DNA from: Cyclobacteriaceae bacterium SS2
GTDB taxonomy: Bacteria > Bacteroidota > Bacteroidia > Cytophagales > Cyclobacteriaceae
Assembly (NCBI GenBank): GCA_019192515.1
Contig: JAHCMM010000090.1
Coordinates: forward strand, 1 to 35,402
DNA: 35,402 bases
Reading direction: 5' to 3'
Positions 1 to 7,819 of the stretch are shown here, one piece after another. The position numbers were made by a program, and so were the translations under genes. The notes under the pieces were generated by a model. The model worked only from the letters and a program-made list of their open reading frames with translations, was not told the DNA's origin and searched no databases. Positions within the stretch are counted from its first letter, which is position 1; the number at the start of each line of letters is the position of its first letter.

Positions 1-1355
1 ATTTCGGATTTTACGCGGTGCTGAAACAGCTCCCAGTCCCCGCCACGAAACCGATAGATCGACTGCTTCACATCCCCCACGATCATACTAAACTCCCCTT
101 CATCGGTAGAGTTTTTCACAAGAGGTTTAAAATTGTTCCACTGGAATACGCTGGTATCCTGAAACTCGTCGATCGGGTAATGGCTGAAAATGGAGCCGAT
201 CTTCTCGTAGATGTAGGGCGTCTCACTATCGTGAATGATCTGCCGCAGAAAGTCAGGCAGGTCTGCAATGAGCATCACGTCCTGCTCTTCCCGGTATTTA
301 GTAAGGTATCGGTTGATCTCCGCCAGGATACCGAAGGTGTAGAGATAGCGCTGCACCTCCAGCACAGACACGTACTCCACCAGGTTTTTATCGATAAATG
401 AAATCAGCTCCTGGTACCTGCGAAGGATCAGCTCGTCCAACGCCTGGTGGAGGACTGCATTGCCCATATTGGCTTTCGTCAGCCACTTGCCTTTGTCCTC
501 AGCGGCCTCCCGGCGCGGACCGGATATTTCGTATTGCCTTTTTGGGTCGTCATTTTGGGTGACCTTGTAGAACAATCCCAGCGGGCCGCTCATCCCCCTG
601 CTAAAGTCCTTGGGATCGATCTGGTTTTTAGACAGGTACTGATCCACTTCTTTATGAATGCCTTTTACATGGTTCTCAAACTTGTATCTGCGCTGGTTGA
701 GTTCTTTCCTGAAGTTCTCGAAGAATTCCGGCTGGGCACTCAGCTGGAGTTCTGACGAAGCATGCTGTTTGAAATCATCTCGCAGGATCTCTCTGGCCAG
801 GGAGGCGATGTCGCGCCGGAAGTCCCAGCTCTGTCCCTCCTCTACTTTTTGTTCGGCAAACTGCGACAGCCAGGCTCTGAGCTGCTTGTGTTCCTCCTCC
901 CCGATCTCGAGCAGCATCTGGTCGATAACCTGCTGCATGACCTTGTCGAGGTCGAGGTCGATGGTGAAGGTACCCTGCAGCCCCATCTCGCGGGCAAAAG
1001 ACCGGATCACCTGGTGGAAGAAGCTGTCTATGGTGACGACGGAGAACCGGCCATAGTTGTGTAGAATATCCGTAAGAGTGGAAGCAGCCTTTTGCTGTAA
1101 TGCCTCTGCACTGACACCCAGTGCTTCGAGCAGCTCCCCGGTCATGGGGTTGGTGTTGCCAGCGGCGATATCTTTCAGGTAGTCGATGATGCGGCGCTTC
1201 ATCTCTTCCGAGGCCTTGTTGGTGAAGGTGACTCCCAGGATCTTGCGGAACGCACCGGGCCGGGTAAGGGCCAGCTTCAGGTATTCCCGCGAGAGAGTAA
1301 AGGTCTTGCCTGAGCCAGCAGAAGATCGGTAGATGTGAAAGGGTGCTTCGGGCAT
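1..1355 (-). CDS. UvrD/AddA-like ATP-dependent helicase, N-terminal part (partial)
   Basis: Reading leftwards from an ATG at 1355, the frame stays open to the window edge, giving 451 residues of a superfamily 1 helicase. Visible motifs are Walker A AGSGKT (residues 13-18), motif Ia VTFTNKASEEM, a VVTIDSFFHQVIRSFA segment typical of the RecB/AddA branch, Walker B DEFQDT (396-401), and the motif III block MIVGDVKQSIYRFRGGDW (424-441). Family knowledge: such Bacteroidota proteins are usually about 1,000 residues or more, act in double-strand break end processing, and are often encoded next to a PD-(D/E)XK nuclease. The rest of the gene, including any nuclease domain, lies outside the window, so AddA versus another UvrD relative cannot be decided. 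The gene looks clearly richer in GC than the region 1400-2330. Confidence 0.93.
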   Translation of the reverse strand, partial: MPEAPFHIYRSSAGSGKTFTLSREYLKLALTRPGAFRKILGVTFTNKASEEMKRRIIDYLKDIAAGNTNPMTGELLEALGVSAEALQQKAASTLTDILHNYGRFSVVTIDSFFHQVIRSFAREMGLQGTFTIDLDLDKVMQQVIDQMLLEIGEEEHKQLRAWLSQFAEQKVEEGQSWDFRRDIASLAREILRDDFKQHASSELQLSAQPEFFENFRKELNQRRYKFENHVKGIHKEVDQYLSKNQIDPKDFSRGMSGPLGLFYKVTQNDDPKRQYEISGPRREAAEDKGKWLTKANMGNAVLHQALDELILRRYQELISFIDKNLVEYVSVLEVQRYLYTFGILAEINRYLTKYREEQDVMLIADLPDFLRQIIHDSETPYIYEKIGSIFSHYPIDEFQDTSVFQWNNFKPLVKNSTDEGEFSMIVGDVKQSIYRFRGGDWELFQHRVKSE

Positions 1356-1420
1356 GGGCTAAAATTAGTCAATGCGGCTGGGCTTGCGAGGGGATGTGGA
1401 TAAATTGGGGATAGGGTTGG

Positions 1421-1433
1421 CCAGACTACAAAA
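1421..1433 (-). repeat. Inverted partial copy of the TA-flanking repeat
   Basis: The minus strand reads TTTTGTAGTCTGG. Its first 12 bases match the core of the 17-bp direct repeat at 1511 and 2333, in inverted orientation. It lies upstream of the helicase start, so with the copy at 2333 it forms a 12-bp perfect inverted repeat enclosing the toxin-antitoxin pair. Confidence 0.6.
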
Positions 1434-1510
1434 ATTTATGAGTAGCCAAATATGATATTTAGATTAATTGTATTCAATTAATCAATTCGATAAAGTGGAT
1501 TACTTGAAAA

Positions 1511-1527
1511 CTTTTGTAGTCTGCGGG
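1511..1527 (+). repeat. 17-bp direct repeat, left copy, flanking the TA module
   Basis: CTTTTGTAGTCTGCGGG is identical to the copy at 2333-2349. An A tract precedes both copies. The two copies bracket the antitoxin and toxin genes and little else, about 805 bp of intervening DNA, as expected for a cassette gained or lost by recombination. Confidence 0.7.
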
Positions 1528-1578
1528 GTGGATTAGACAAACTAAGGAAAGCTGTATATATAAACTCATTTAATGATA

Positions 1579-1591
1579 ATACGTATCTTTA
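1579..1591 (+). promoter_or_regulatory. Possible promoter -7 element and operator of the TA operon
   Basis: TATCTTTA (1584-1591) differs from the Bacteroidota -7 consensus TAnnTTTG only at the last base and lies 17 bp before the antitoxin ATG at 1609. It overlaps the 8-bp palindrome ATACGTAT (1579-1586), and an alternating TA tract lies at 1553-1561. RHH antitoxins usually repress their own promoters by binding short palindromes, so this is a plausible autoregulatory site. No good -33 TTTG was found. Confidence 0.3.
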
Positions 1592-1608
1592 CTAAAAGCA
1601 CGTGCACC

Positions 1609-1866
1609 ATGAAAACCAAGTTGACACTGACAGTCAATAAATCCATCATAGAAAAGGCCAAGAAAGTGGCGAAGGAGAGAAGCGTATCGGTCTCCAGGCT
1701 ATTTGAAGAGGTATTTGAAGATGATTCCCCACAACCGCTAAGAAACGAAAGACAAAAAGCTGCATCGGAGCTGCTTAAGACTCTCGGTAATCAGGCAAAA
1801 ACACAAACTGCTGAGAAAAGTGATAAGGAACTGATCAAAAATTATGTCAACAAAAAGTATTCCTAA
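1609..1866 (+). CDS. RHH-type antitoxin (DUF6364-like)
   Basis: This is an 85-residue protein starting MKTKLTLTV, a short beta strand followed by helices with KAKKVAKERSVSVSRLFEEV. That pattern fits a ribbon-helix-helix DNA-binding fold and resembles the DUF6364 antitoxin family. The ATG at 1609 is chosen over an in-frame ATG at 1573 because the protein then begins directly at the RHH strand and a -7-like box falls just upstream. The lysine-rich C-terminal half probably wraps the toxin. The gene overlaps the downstream PIN gene by 23 bp, the normal antitoxin-first order. Its role as antitoxin and autorepressor is inferred from family and context. Confidence 0.82.
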   Translation: MKTKLTLTVNKSIIEKAKKVAKERSVSVSRLFEEVFEDDSPQPLRNERQKAASELLKTLGNQAKTQTAEKSDKELIKNYVNKKYS

Positions 1867-2278
1867 CGTATTTATAGACACTGATGTAGCCTTTGACATT
1901 GTTTCTAAGAGAGAACCTCATTATTCAATATCCAGCGAGTTAGTTTCTTTGGTATCTGCCGGCAAAATCATTCCATATATTTCTGAAAGTTCAATTTCAA
2001 AATTAATCTATCTGTCAGAAGCAAGTAAACTCTCCCAATTTGAGAAAATCATTTTTCAATTCATTGACATTTGTGAGGTTATTTCAGCAGGTAAAAAGAT
2101 GGTTCTGGATGCTCTTCATTCAAAATTTAGAGATAAAGAAGACGCCATTCAATATTATACAGCGCTAACAAATAACCTGGATTATTTCGTTACCAGAAAC
2201 ATTAAAGATTATAAACCTTTTTCATCCAGTATACGGATTTACTCACCTCAGGAATACTTGGATTTTATTGAAAAATAA
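1844..2278 (+). CDS. PIN-domain toxin (VapC-like ribonuclease)
   Basis: This 144-residue protein is about the size of a single PIN domain. It shows FIDTDVAFD near the N-terminus (Asp12, Asp14, Asp18, containing the usual first metal-binding Asp) and a C-terminal block with DKEDAIQYY and DYFVTRNIKDYK, matching the acidic residues and the ending of Bacteroidota PIN toxins. PIN domains are Mg2+-dependent RNases that usually cleave tRNA or rRNA; the target cannot be told here. Translation is probably coupled to the antitoxin by the 23-bp overlap. The pair sits between the 17-bp repeats and looks more AT-rich than its neighbours, consistent with acquisition. Confidence 0.85.
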   Translation: MSTKSIPNVFIDTDVAFDIVSKREPHYSISSELVSLVSAGKIIPYISESSISKLIYLSEASKLSQFEKIIFQFIDICEVISAGKKMVLDALHSKFRDKEDAIQYYTALTNNLDYFVTRNIKDYKPFSSSIRIYSPQEYLDFIEK

Positions 2279-2332
2279 GGTCTTCATTAAGATTTTTAAT
2301 ATAATCAATGAAGATTCGGACACTCCAAAAAG

Positions 2333-2349
2333 CTTTTGTAGTCTGCGGG
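2333..2349 (+). repeat. 17-bp direct repeat, right copy, flanking the TA module
   Basis: This copy is identical to 1511-1527. It lies 55 bp after the toxin stop and 15 bp before the stop of the convergent aminotransferase gene, so it marks the right border of the possible cassette. Confidence 0.7.
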
Positions 2350-2364
2350 TAGGGTGCTGGTTGG

Positions 2365-3657
2365 CTATACCACCTCGGTCAACACCTCTACAATCCGATC
2401 CATGTCGGCCAGCGTGTTGTAGATATGAGGCGAAAAGCGCAATCCCCCAGTAGGTGCACAGGCAATCTGATAATCACTGTAGAGCTTATTGTAAATGGCT
2501 GCCGAATCAGTATCCGGGATCCTGATGATGGTGACTCCGGCGCTCAATGCTTCGTCTACAGGAGTCACGAACTGTACCTGAGGGATACCCGCCTTTAGCT
2601 GCTGCTTTAGGTACGTATTGATCTGAGTGCTCCGTTCATTGATCTGTTTTTTGCCAATGGCCATATGAAAATCCAGGATGTTGCTAATAGCCGATGCTGT
2701 AGTATCATTTCGCTGACCCAGGACACAAAATTTTGCATCCACAGAAGTGCTATCAGGTTTCCATCCGGCACCCACCACGCTGGGCCAGACCTGGTCCTTC
2801 ACATCACCTCGCATGTAAACCACGCCATTTTCCAATGGGCCCATCAACCACTTGTGCATGCTGCCCGTATAGAAGTCGCAGCCAATAGATTGCAAATCGA
2901 TATCTATCACCCCAAATGACTGGGCACCGTCTACCATGCTGAGTATTCCCTTTTCTTTTGCCAGCATACACAGCTCCTTCGCCGGAAGTGCAAGACCGGA
3001 TACATTGGAGATATGTGAGAAAGAAAGCAGCCGTGTCTTGGAAGTGATCGCATCTGCAAAAGGTTGGATCAGCTCCGCTATAGAAGCAGGAGTGGTAGGA
3101 AGTGCAACCCACTTCACTTTAAATCCGAATCTTTTGGCCTGCTCCTCCCAGGCAATACCATTGGTGGGATGATTTTGCTCCCACAGTACTACCTCATCAC
3201 CCTTTTTCAGATCCAGCCCGTGCACTATGATGTTGTTGCTCTCTGAAGTGTTGCGGGTAATACCCACTTCGGATTCTGAAACATGTAGGAAATCGGCCAG
3301 CTTTTGCAGAGCCAGGCTTCGCTCCTCCGAAAACGCAGCACGATATTGAAAAGAAAGGTCTTTTTCCAGCCCGGCAAAAGAAGCATTGACCTGTTCATTG
3401 ACGAAATGGGGACTCGGACAGAGGTTAGCCGCATTTACCATCATCGTATGTCCGCTCACCGGGAACTGCTTTTTGACCATCTCCCAGTAGGCCTCCTCAG
3501 CAGGTGACTTTTCCGCCAGGTGCCGACACAAGTCAGGAAATGATTTATTTTCCTCGGCAGAGGCCCAGGCGGGAAATACCATAGCAGCAGCAGAGCCTGC
3601 AAAGGTTTGTTTAAGGAATAACCTTCTGCGCATAGCGGAGATCGAAGCATCTTTCAT
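2365..3657 (-). CDS. Tat-exported class V aminotransferase-like PLP enzyme
   Basis: This is a 430-residue protein. The N-terminus has a twin-arginine signal, MRRRLFLKQ, then a hydrophobic stretch and AWASA, so it is probably folded in the cytoplasm with its cofactor and exported by Tat. The body is a class V fold type I enzyme: GITRNTSESNN (cofactor phosphate region), VDGAQSFGVIDID (Asp contacting the pyridine ring), and GSMHKWLMGP, where the Lys should form the PLP Schiff base. This combination resembles isopenicillin-N-epimerase or cysteine-desulfurase-like proteins; the substrate is unknown. An alternative start at 3633 would put the RRR at the very N-terminus. The gene appears monocistronic. 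Confidence 0.87.
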   Translation of the reverse strand: MKDASISAMRRRLFLKQTFAGSAAAMVFPAWASAEENKSFPDLCRHLAEKSPAEEAYWEMVKKQFPVSGHTMMVNAANLCPSPHFVNEQVNASFAGLEKDLSFQYRAAFSEERSLALQKLADFLHVSESEVGITRNTSESNNIIVHGLDLKKGDEVVLWEQNHPTNGIAWEEQAKRFGFKVKWVALPTTPASIAELIQPFADAITSKTRLLSFSHISNVSGLALPAKELCMLAKEKGILSMVDGAQSFGVIDIDLQSIGCDFYTGSMHKWLMGPLENGVVYMRGDVKDQVWPSVVGAGWKPDSTSVDAKFCVLGQRNDTTASAISNILDFHMAIGKKQINERSTQINTYLKQQLKAGIPQVQFVTPVDEALSAGVTIIRIPDTDSAAIYNKLYSDYQIACAPTGGLRFSPHIYNTLADMDRIVEVLTEVV

Positions 3658-3827
3658 AGAATAATAAGTAAGTGTTGTGAGAATTTACCGCGGGGTGAGG
3701 AGATGAAGTTAAGAAAAAATCTCAATAAAACTAACTGTAATAGGTCTAAGGATGTATTAATCTCTCTCACATTTGCAAATACTTCATATTATAAATAAGT
3801 TACCTGTAACTCCATTAACCACGCCCT

Positions 3828-5039
3828 ATGCTTGTTAAAACATATACCCTATTCTCACTGATTTTACTTTTATCTCTTAAATGCCTGAGTCAGACCAACT
3901 ACCAACCCGGCTTTTACATCACTTTAGAAAATGATACGATTCATGGATTGATCAATGACAGAAGTGGTATAGGAAATTTCAGCAACTGTCAATTCAAATC
4001 CGACAAGCCATCAAAACCTGTAAAGTATTTACCTGAAGACATCCAATCATATCAGTTCCTTGATGGCAGGTATTACCTATCCAAAAATATCTATGTTGAT
4101 AGTGTAAAAAGGCATGTGTTTGTAGAGTTTCTAGTAGATGGGATTTCGGACCTTTTTTTGTATCGGGATAATGAGCACTATTTCTATGTCATTGAAAATG
4201 CCGATGGTGAAACCATCGAACTTCAGAAAGAAGAGGCATCCGATTGGAGTGATCCTTCTCAGCATGATCCATATTTCCATGTCCGGAAACTCAAGGTAGC
4301 TTTTGCAGATTGTATGGAAATACAACCTCAAGTAGAGCAAGCTGACTTTTCTAATAAGTCATTGATTAAACTCACCAGAAATTACCATAACTATGTCTGC
4401 GATGAATATGAATGTATTGTTTATGAGAAGAGAATTGGTCCTCCACAGATTTACATCGCACCAGTAATTGGTATTAGCAAGTCCAGTCTGAGCTTTGATA
4501 AAGAATTCTATTCAAATTTCACTTATGAGGATAATCAGAATTTCAATTGCGGAATCCAGGTAGATTTTGTACTTGCTTTCATTAATGACCGAATGTCAGT
4601 ACAGGCACTTTTACTTTATGGAAAGAATGATTACAAAGGCACCTATAACAACTACTACGAGCTGGATGTGATGAATCACAGACTTCAAGGTGAATTACTC
4701 TTTAAGTACACCTTTCCTTTTGGTATGCTACGACCTTCACTGGGTTTTGGAATGCATAACGATTTTATCCGCAATGCAAGCTTTTTTGCGGTTGTAGATA
4801 ATAATCCCGGGAACCCTCCTAACGAGACCTACATAGACACCATCTTTATGAGATATAATTTATTTGGCGGAGTCTTACAAGCAGGTATGAACTTCAGGAT
4901 ATTTGGTAACCGGGAGTTTTTTACCAATTTCAGATATACTTACAGTGATGGCATTACCAATGGCCCTTCTGAAGCTGTCACCACCAGGATAAACGCTTAT
5001 AATTTCAATTTCGGCTTTTACCTGAGTAAGGTAAGATAG
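3828..5039 (+). CDS. Secreted or outer-membrane beta-barrel-like protein of unknown function
   Basis: This 403-residue protein has a clear signal peptide (MLVKTYTLFSLILLLSLKCLSQ). The N-terminal half has ENDTIHGLI and KYLPEDIQSYQF, a pattern common in uncharacterised Bacteroidota envelope proteins. From about residue 210 onward, alternating strands with aromatic ends (IYIAPVIGISKS, GELLFKYTFPFGMLRPSLGFGMH, FNFGFYLSKVR) suggest a C-terminal outer-membrane beta barrel of eight or more strands. No enzyme motif was recognised. The start was chosen because the signal peptide begins there. Neighbours give no clear functional hint. Confidence 0.7.
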   Translation: MLVKTYTLFSLILLLSLKCLSQTNYQPGFYITLENDTIHGLINDRSGIGNFSNCQFKSDKPSKPVKYLPEDIQSYQFLDGRYYLSKNIYVDSVKRHVFVEFLVDGISDLFLYRDNEHYFYVIENADGETIELQKEEASDWSDPSQHDPYFHVRKLKVAFADCMEIQPQVEQADFSNKSLIKLTRNYHNYVCDEYECIVYEKRIGPPQIYIAPVIGISKSSLSFDKEFYSNFTYEDNQNFNCGIQVDFVLAFINDRMSVQALLLYGKNDYKGTYNNYYELDVMNHRLQGELLFKYTFPFGMLRPSLGFGMHNDFIRNASFFAVVDNNPGNPPNETYIDTIFMRYNLFGGVLQAGMNFRIFGNREFFTNFRYTYSDGITNGPSEAVTTRINAYNFNFGFYLSKVR

Positions 5040-5174
5040 ATCTTACTCATCCTCTACCTTCATTGACTAAAATCATATTTCCTTCAAATACAGGTCATAT
5101 TCAAAGGGCTTACCACGCCATACCTTGTTTTCGTTAATAAAAGTGAGGCTATACAGTTTACAAATGATAATGCT

Positions 5175-5990
5175 ATGAAGGACCAAAAGACCATTCTCTT
5201 TCCGACCGATTTTTCTCCCCGGGCCAGTAAAGCCCTGGATCAGGCAATCGATTTTGCAAAAAAGTTTAACTACAAGATGCTGGTATATCATGTATATCAC
5301 CGGCCCATCAACACGGAAGGCACAAGCACAACCTTATTACGCCAGATAGAAGGCAAAGCCGAAAAAAACCTCCATGACCTGGAAAAAAAGCATCCAACAC
5401 TAAAGGACATTACATTCAAATGCCGGAAAGAATTGGGAATCTCAGTTGAAAATATTGTAAAAACCGCCACTAAAGAAAATGTGGATTTGATCATCATGGC
5501 TACCAAAGGAGCCAAGGGGTTTGGAGAGCTTTGGGGAACAAAGACCGCCAAAATCATCAAAAGCGTGAACATACCAGTTTTGGTGATCCCTGACAACTCC
5601 AGCATCAGCGGCATAAAAAAAGCAGGTCTTGCCTGCGACTACAGCATGAAAACTGACTATGCCCAGCTTTCCTTTTTGATCGAGGTAGCTAAAAAACTAA
5701 AGCTGGACATCGATGTGATCACCCTCAACAGGGATGAGAAGATGATGACTCCAGGCGAACTGAAAAACAGGGAACTCATGCGCGGGCAATTCAAGAAAAA
5801 GGGGACCTCTTTTAGTTTTACTTTCAACAACAACATTGAAGAAGGTATTATTCAATATTGTACCCAGAATGACATCGGACTGATTGCTGTGCTACCTAAG
5901 AGCTATAGCTACATCAGATCCATCTTTCATGAAAGTCTGACTGAAAAGATGATCTTTCACAGTCCTTTACCACTTTTAGTACTTAAATAA
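5175..5990 (+). CDS. Universal stress protein, two UspA domains
   Basis: This 271-residue protein carries two Usp domains in tandem. The first starts KTILFPTDFSPRASKALDQA and ends with MATKGAKGFGELWGT, a degenerate form of the GxxG-9x-G(S/T) ATP-binding loop in which the first Gly is Ala. The second starts near residue 150 (GLACDYSMKTDYAQ) and lacks a recognisable nucleotide loop, ending in SPLPLLVLK. Tandem Usp proteins are cytoplasmic stress-response factors; nucleotide binding here is doubtful or limited to the first domain. It is followed after 128 bp by a second tandem Usp gene in the same direction, probably regulated together. Confidence 0.9.
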   Translation: MKDQKTILFPTDFSPRASKALDQAIDFAKKFNYKMLVYHVYHRPINTEGTSTTLLRQIEGKAEKNLHDLEKKHPTLKDITFKCRKELGISVENIVKTATKENVDLIIMATKGAKGFGELWGTKTAKIIKSVNIPVLVIPDNSSISGIKKAGLACDYSMKTDYAQLSFLIEVAKKLKLDIDVITLNRDEKMMTPGELKNRELMRGQFKKKGTSFSFTFNNNIEEGIIQYCTQNDIGLIAVLPKSYSYIRSIFHESLTEKMIFHSPLPLLVLK

Positions 5991-6118
5991 TCAGTGGTCA
6001 TGAAAGCTAAAAACCATTATTATCATATTTTTACTGAAAAGGTTATACCTGTAATAGGTAGGATTAGAAATCTGTCCTCTTACAGGAAGTCCAAGCTTGA
6101 AATATTCAAACACTAATT

Positions 6119-7042
6119 ATGGAGCCTCGTCATAAATCGTTCAAAATTGCATTGGTAGCATTGGATCTCACAGAAATGGATGAGTATATCATTCAGTATA
6201 CTGCCATGATTTCCAAACTGATACCCCTCGAACGAATCTTATTTGTACACGTGGCAAAGAACCTTGAGCTTCCGCCGGATTTACTTGAAAAATTCCCTGA
6301 TCTTATGGCCCCTTTGGACGAAAGCATCATGGAGGATATCAAGAGTAAGGTTGAGAAATATTTTAAAAACACTGACATTGAGCTGGACTACATTGTTCGG
6401 GAGGGAAACACCATCAATAAGATTCTGAAAATATCCAGGGTTAAAAATGTTGACCTGATCCTAATGGGTAGGAAGCAAAACCTTAAGGGTTCAGGAATTG
6501 TCTCCAGTCACATTGCCCGTGTCAGCCCATGCTCTTTGCTATTCGTGACGGAAAACTATCAGCCTGCAATCAAAAAAGTGATGGTTCCAATTGATTTTTC
6601 CCGGCATTCCATGATGGCCATAAAGCAGGCAGAAGAAATTGCTGAAAAAGCAGGTGCTGAGATTTGTTTTTCGCACGTATATAATGTTCCGGTAGGATAC
6701 ACCAAGACTGGAAAATCTTTCCAGGAATTTTCTGAAATCATGAAGAAGCATGCGCAAACTGATTGCAAGACATTTCTTCAAAAGAACAAGCTCACACTGG
6801 AAGCTCCCTGTGAATACATCCTCAACGAATCCAACAAACCAGCTGATCTAATCTATGCGTATGGCAAGAAAGTCGATGCTAACCTGATTATCGTTGGATC
6901 CAAAGGCAGGACATCTGCATCTGCATTTCTCATTGGCTCCATGGCAGAAAAGTTGGCATTGAAAGACAGTGATATTCCCATCCTGATCGTGAAAACCAAA
7001 GGTGAGATCATGGGCTTCCTGGAGTCATTGATGAGGGTATAA
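6119..7042 (+). CDS. Universal stress protein, two UspA domains, ATP-binding type
   Basis: This 307-residue protein has two Usp domains. The first (FKIALVALDLTEMDEYII) has only a degenerate loop (MGRKQNLKGSGIVSS). The second starts KVMVPIDFSRHSMMAI and contains GSKGRTSASAFLIGS, an exact G-x-x-G-9x-G-S ATP-binding motif. So, unlike its neighbour at 5175, it should bind ATP. Proteins of this class respond to starvation, oxygen or redox stress; the precise role is not shown by the sequence. It is transcribed in the same direction as the flanking Usp and TetR genes. Confidence 0.9.
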   Translation: MEPRHKSFKIALVALDLTEMDEYIIQYTAMISKLIPLERILFVHVAKNLELPPDLLEKFPDLMAPLDESIMEDIKSKVEKYFKNTDIELDYIVREGNTINKILKISRVKNVDLILMGRKQNLKGSGIVSSHIARVSPCSLLFVTENYQPAIKKVMVPIDFSRHSMMAIKQAEEIAEKAGAEICFSHVYNVPVGYTKTGKSFQEFSEIMKKHAQTDCKTFLQKNKLTLEAPCEYILNESNKPADLIYAYGKKVDANLIIVGSKGRTSASAFLIGSMAEKLALKDSDIPILIVKTKGEIMGFLESLMRV

Positions 7043-7138
7043 AACCCACATTTAGTGGTATCAAATTAATATTCAATTTTCTAAACCTTTCTCTTATACA
7101 CCCAGTTGTGCCATCGATACAATTAATCATTATTGATC

Positions 7139-7819
7139 ATGGCTAAGAAAAGTAATATCAAGACAACAGTGAAAAAGGAGCCAGGAAAGGCAGAGATTAT
7201 CCAGGCATACATTGACTATCTACTAAAAAATCACGATGATCCCGAAAGCATGTACCAGTTTGCTGGTATTCTCGGAATTAAAGAATCTGAAATTTATAAG
7301 CATTTTGCCTCGTTCACTGCAATTAAACAAACTGTATTTGAAGGCTTTTTTGAACAAACCGTCAGCATATTAGAAAAGGACAAGCTGTATACTGAGTACG
7401 ATGCTAAAAACAAGCTGTTAAGCTTTTACTATATCTTTTTTGAAATCCTGAAGGAAAACAGAAGCTACGTAATCCTGGTGCTTAAAAATGAATCTGGCAT
7501 GGAGCCTGTGAAGGTGCTCCAAAGATTAAGATCCCATTTCATCACTTATATAGACAACATAGGTGTCGAAACCATCAACTTCAAGAATGAAGATTTGGAT
7601 AAGATCAAACAAAAAGGATTGAAGGAAATGGCCTGGGGCCAGCTATTGGCTACCCTTAAGTACTGGATAAGTGATGATTCTCCGGATTTTGAGAAAACTG
7701 ATCTATTCATTGAGAAAAGTTTAAAAGCCAGCTTTGAACTTATCAATACCCAGCCACTCGAAAGCATCATCGATTTCACAAAGTTTTTATTTAGGGAGAA
7801 ATTATCAAGAAGTAACTGA
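7139..7819 (+). CDS. TetR-family transcriptional regulator
   Basis: This protein has about 226 residues. After a lysine-rich N-terminus, residues about 20-65 fit a TetR helix-turn-helix: AEIIQAYIDYLL, then YQFAGILGIKESEIYKHFAS, with the characteristic IYKHF recognition-helix end. The rest is a helical ligand or dimer domain like the TetR C-terminal families of Bacteroidota. The ATG at 7139 is preferred to an in-frame TTG at 7133. The stop overlaps the start of the kinase-like gene (TGATG at 7817-7821), so the two are translationally coupled and probably act on the same process. The ligand is unknown. Confidence 0.85.
   Translation: MAKKSNIKTTVKKEPGKAEIIQAYIDYLLKNHDDPESMYQFAGILGIKESEIYKHFASFTAIKQTVFEGFFEQTVSILEKDKLYTEYDAKNKLLSFYYIFFEILKENRSYVILVLKNESGMEPVKVLQRLRSHFITYIDNIGVETINFKNEDLDKIKQKGLKEMAWGQLLATLKYWISDDSPDFEKTDLFIEKSLKASFELINTQPLESIIDFTKFLFREKLSRSN

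Noticed and set aside
18-1064. Several plus-strand open frames of 100-130 codons
   Set aside because: They are antisense to the helicase gene, whose minus-strand frame carries Walker A, Walker B and other conserved helicase motifs.
2268-2453. 61-codon plus-strand frame after the toxin
   Set aside because: It runs through the 17-bp repeat into the antisense of the aminotransferase 3' end and has no protein-like pattern.
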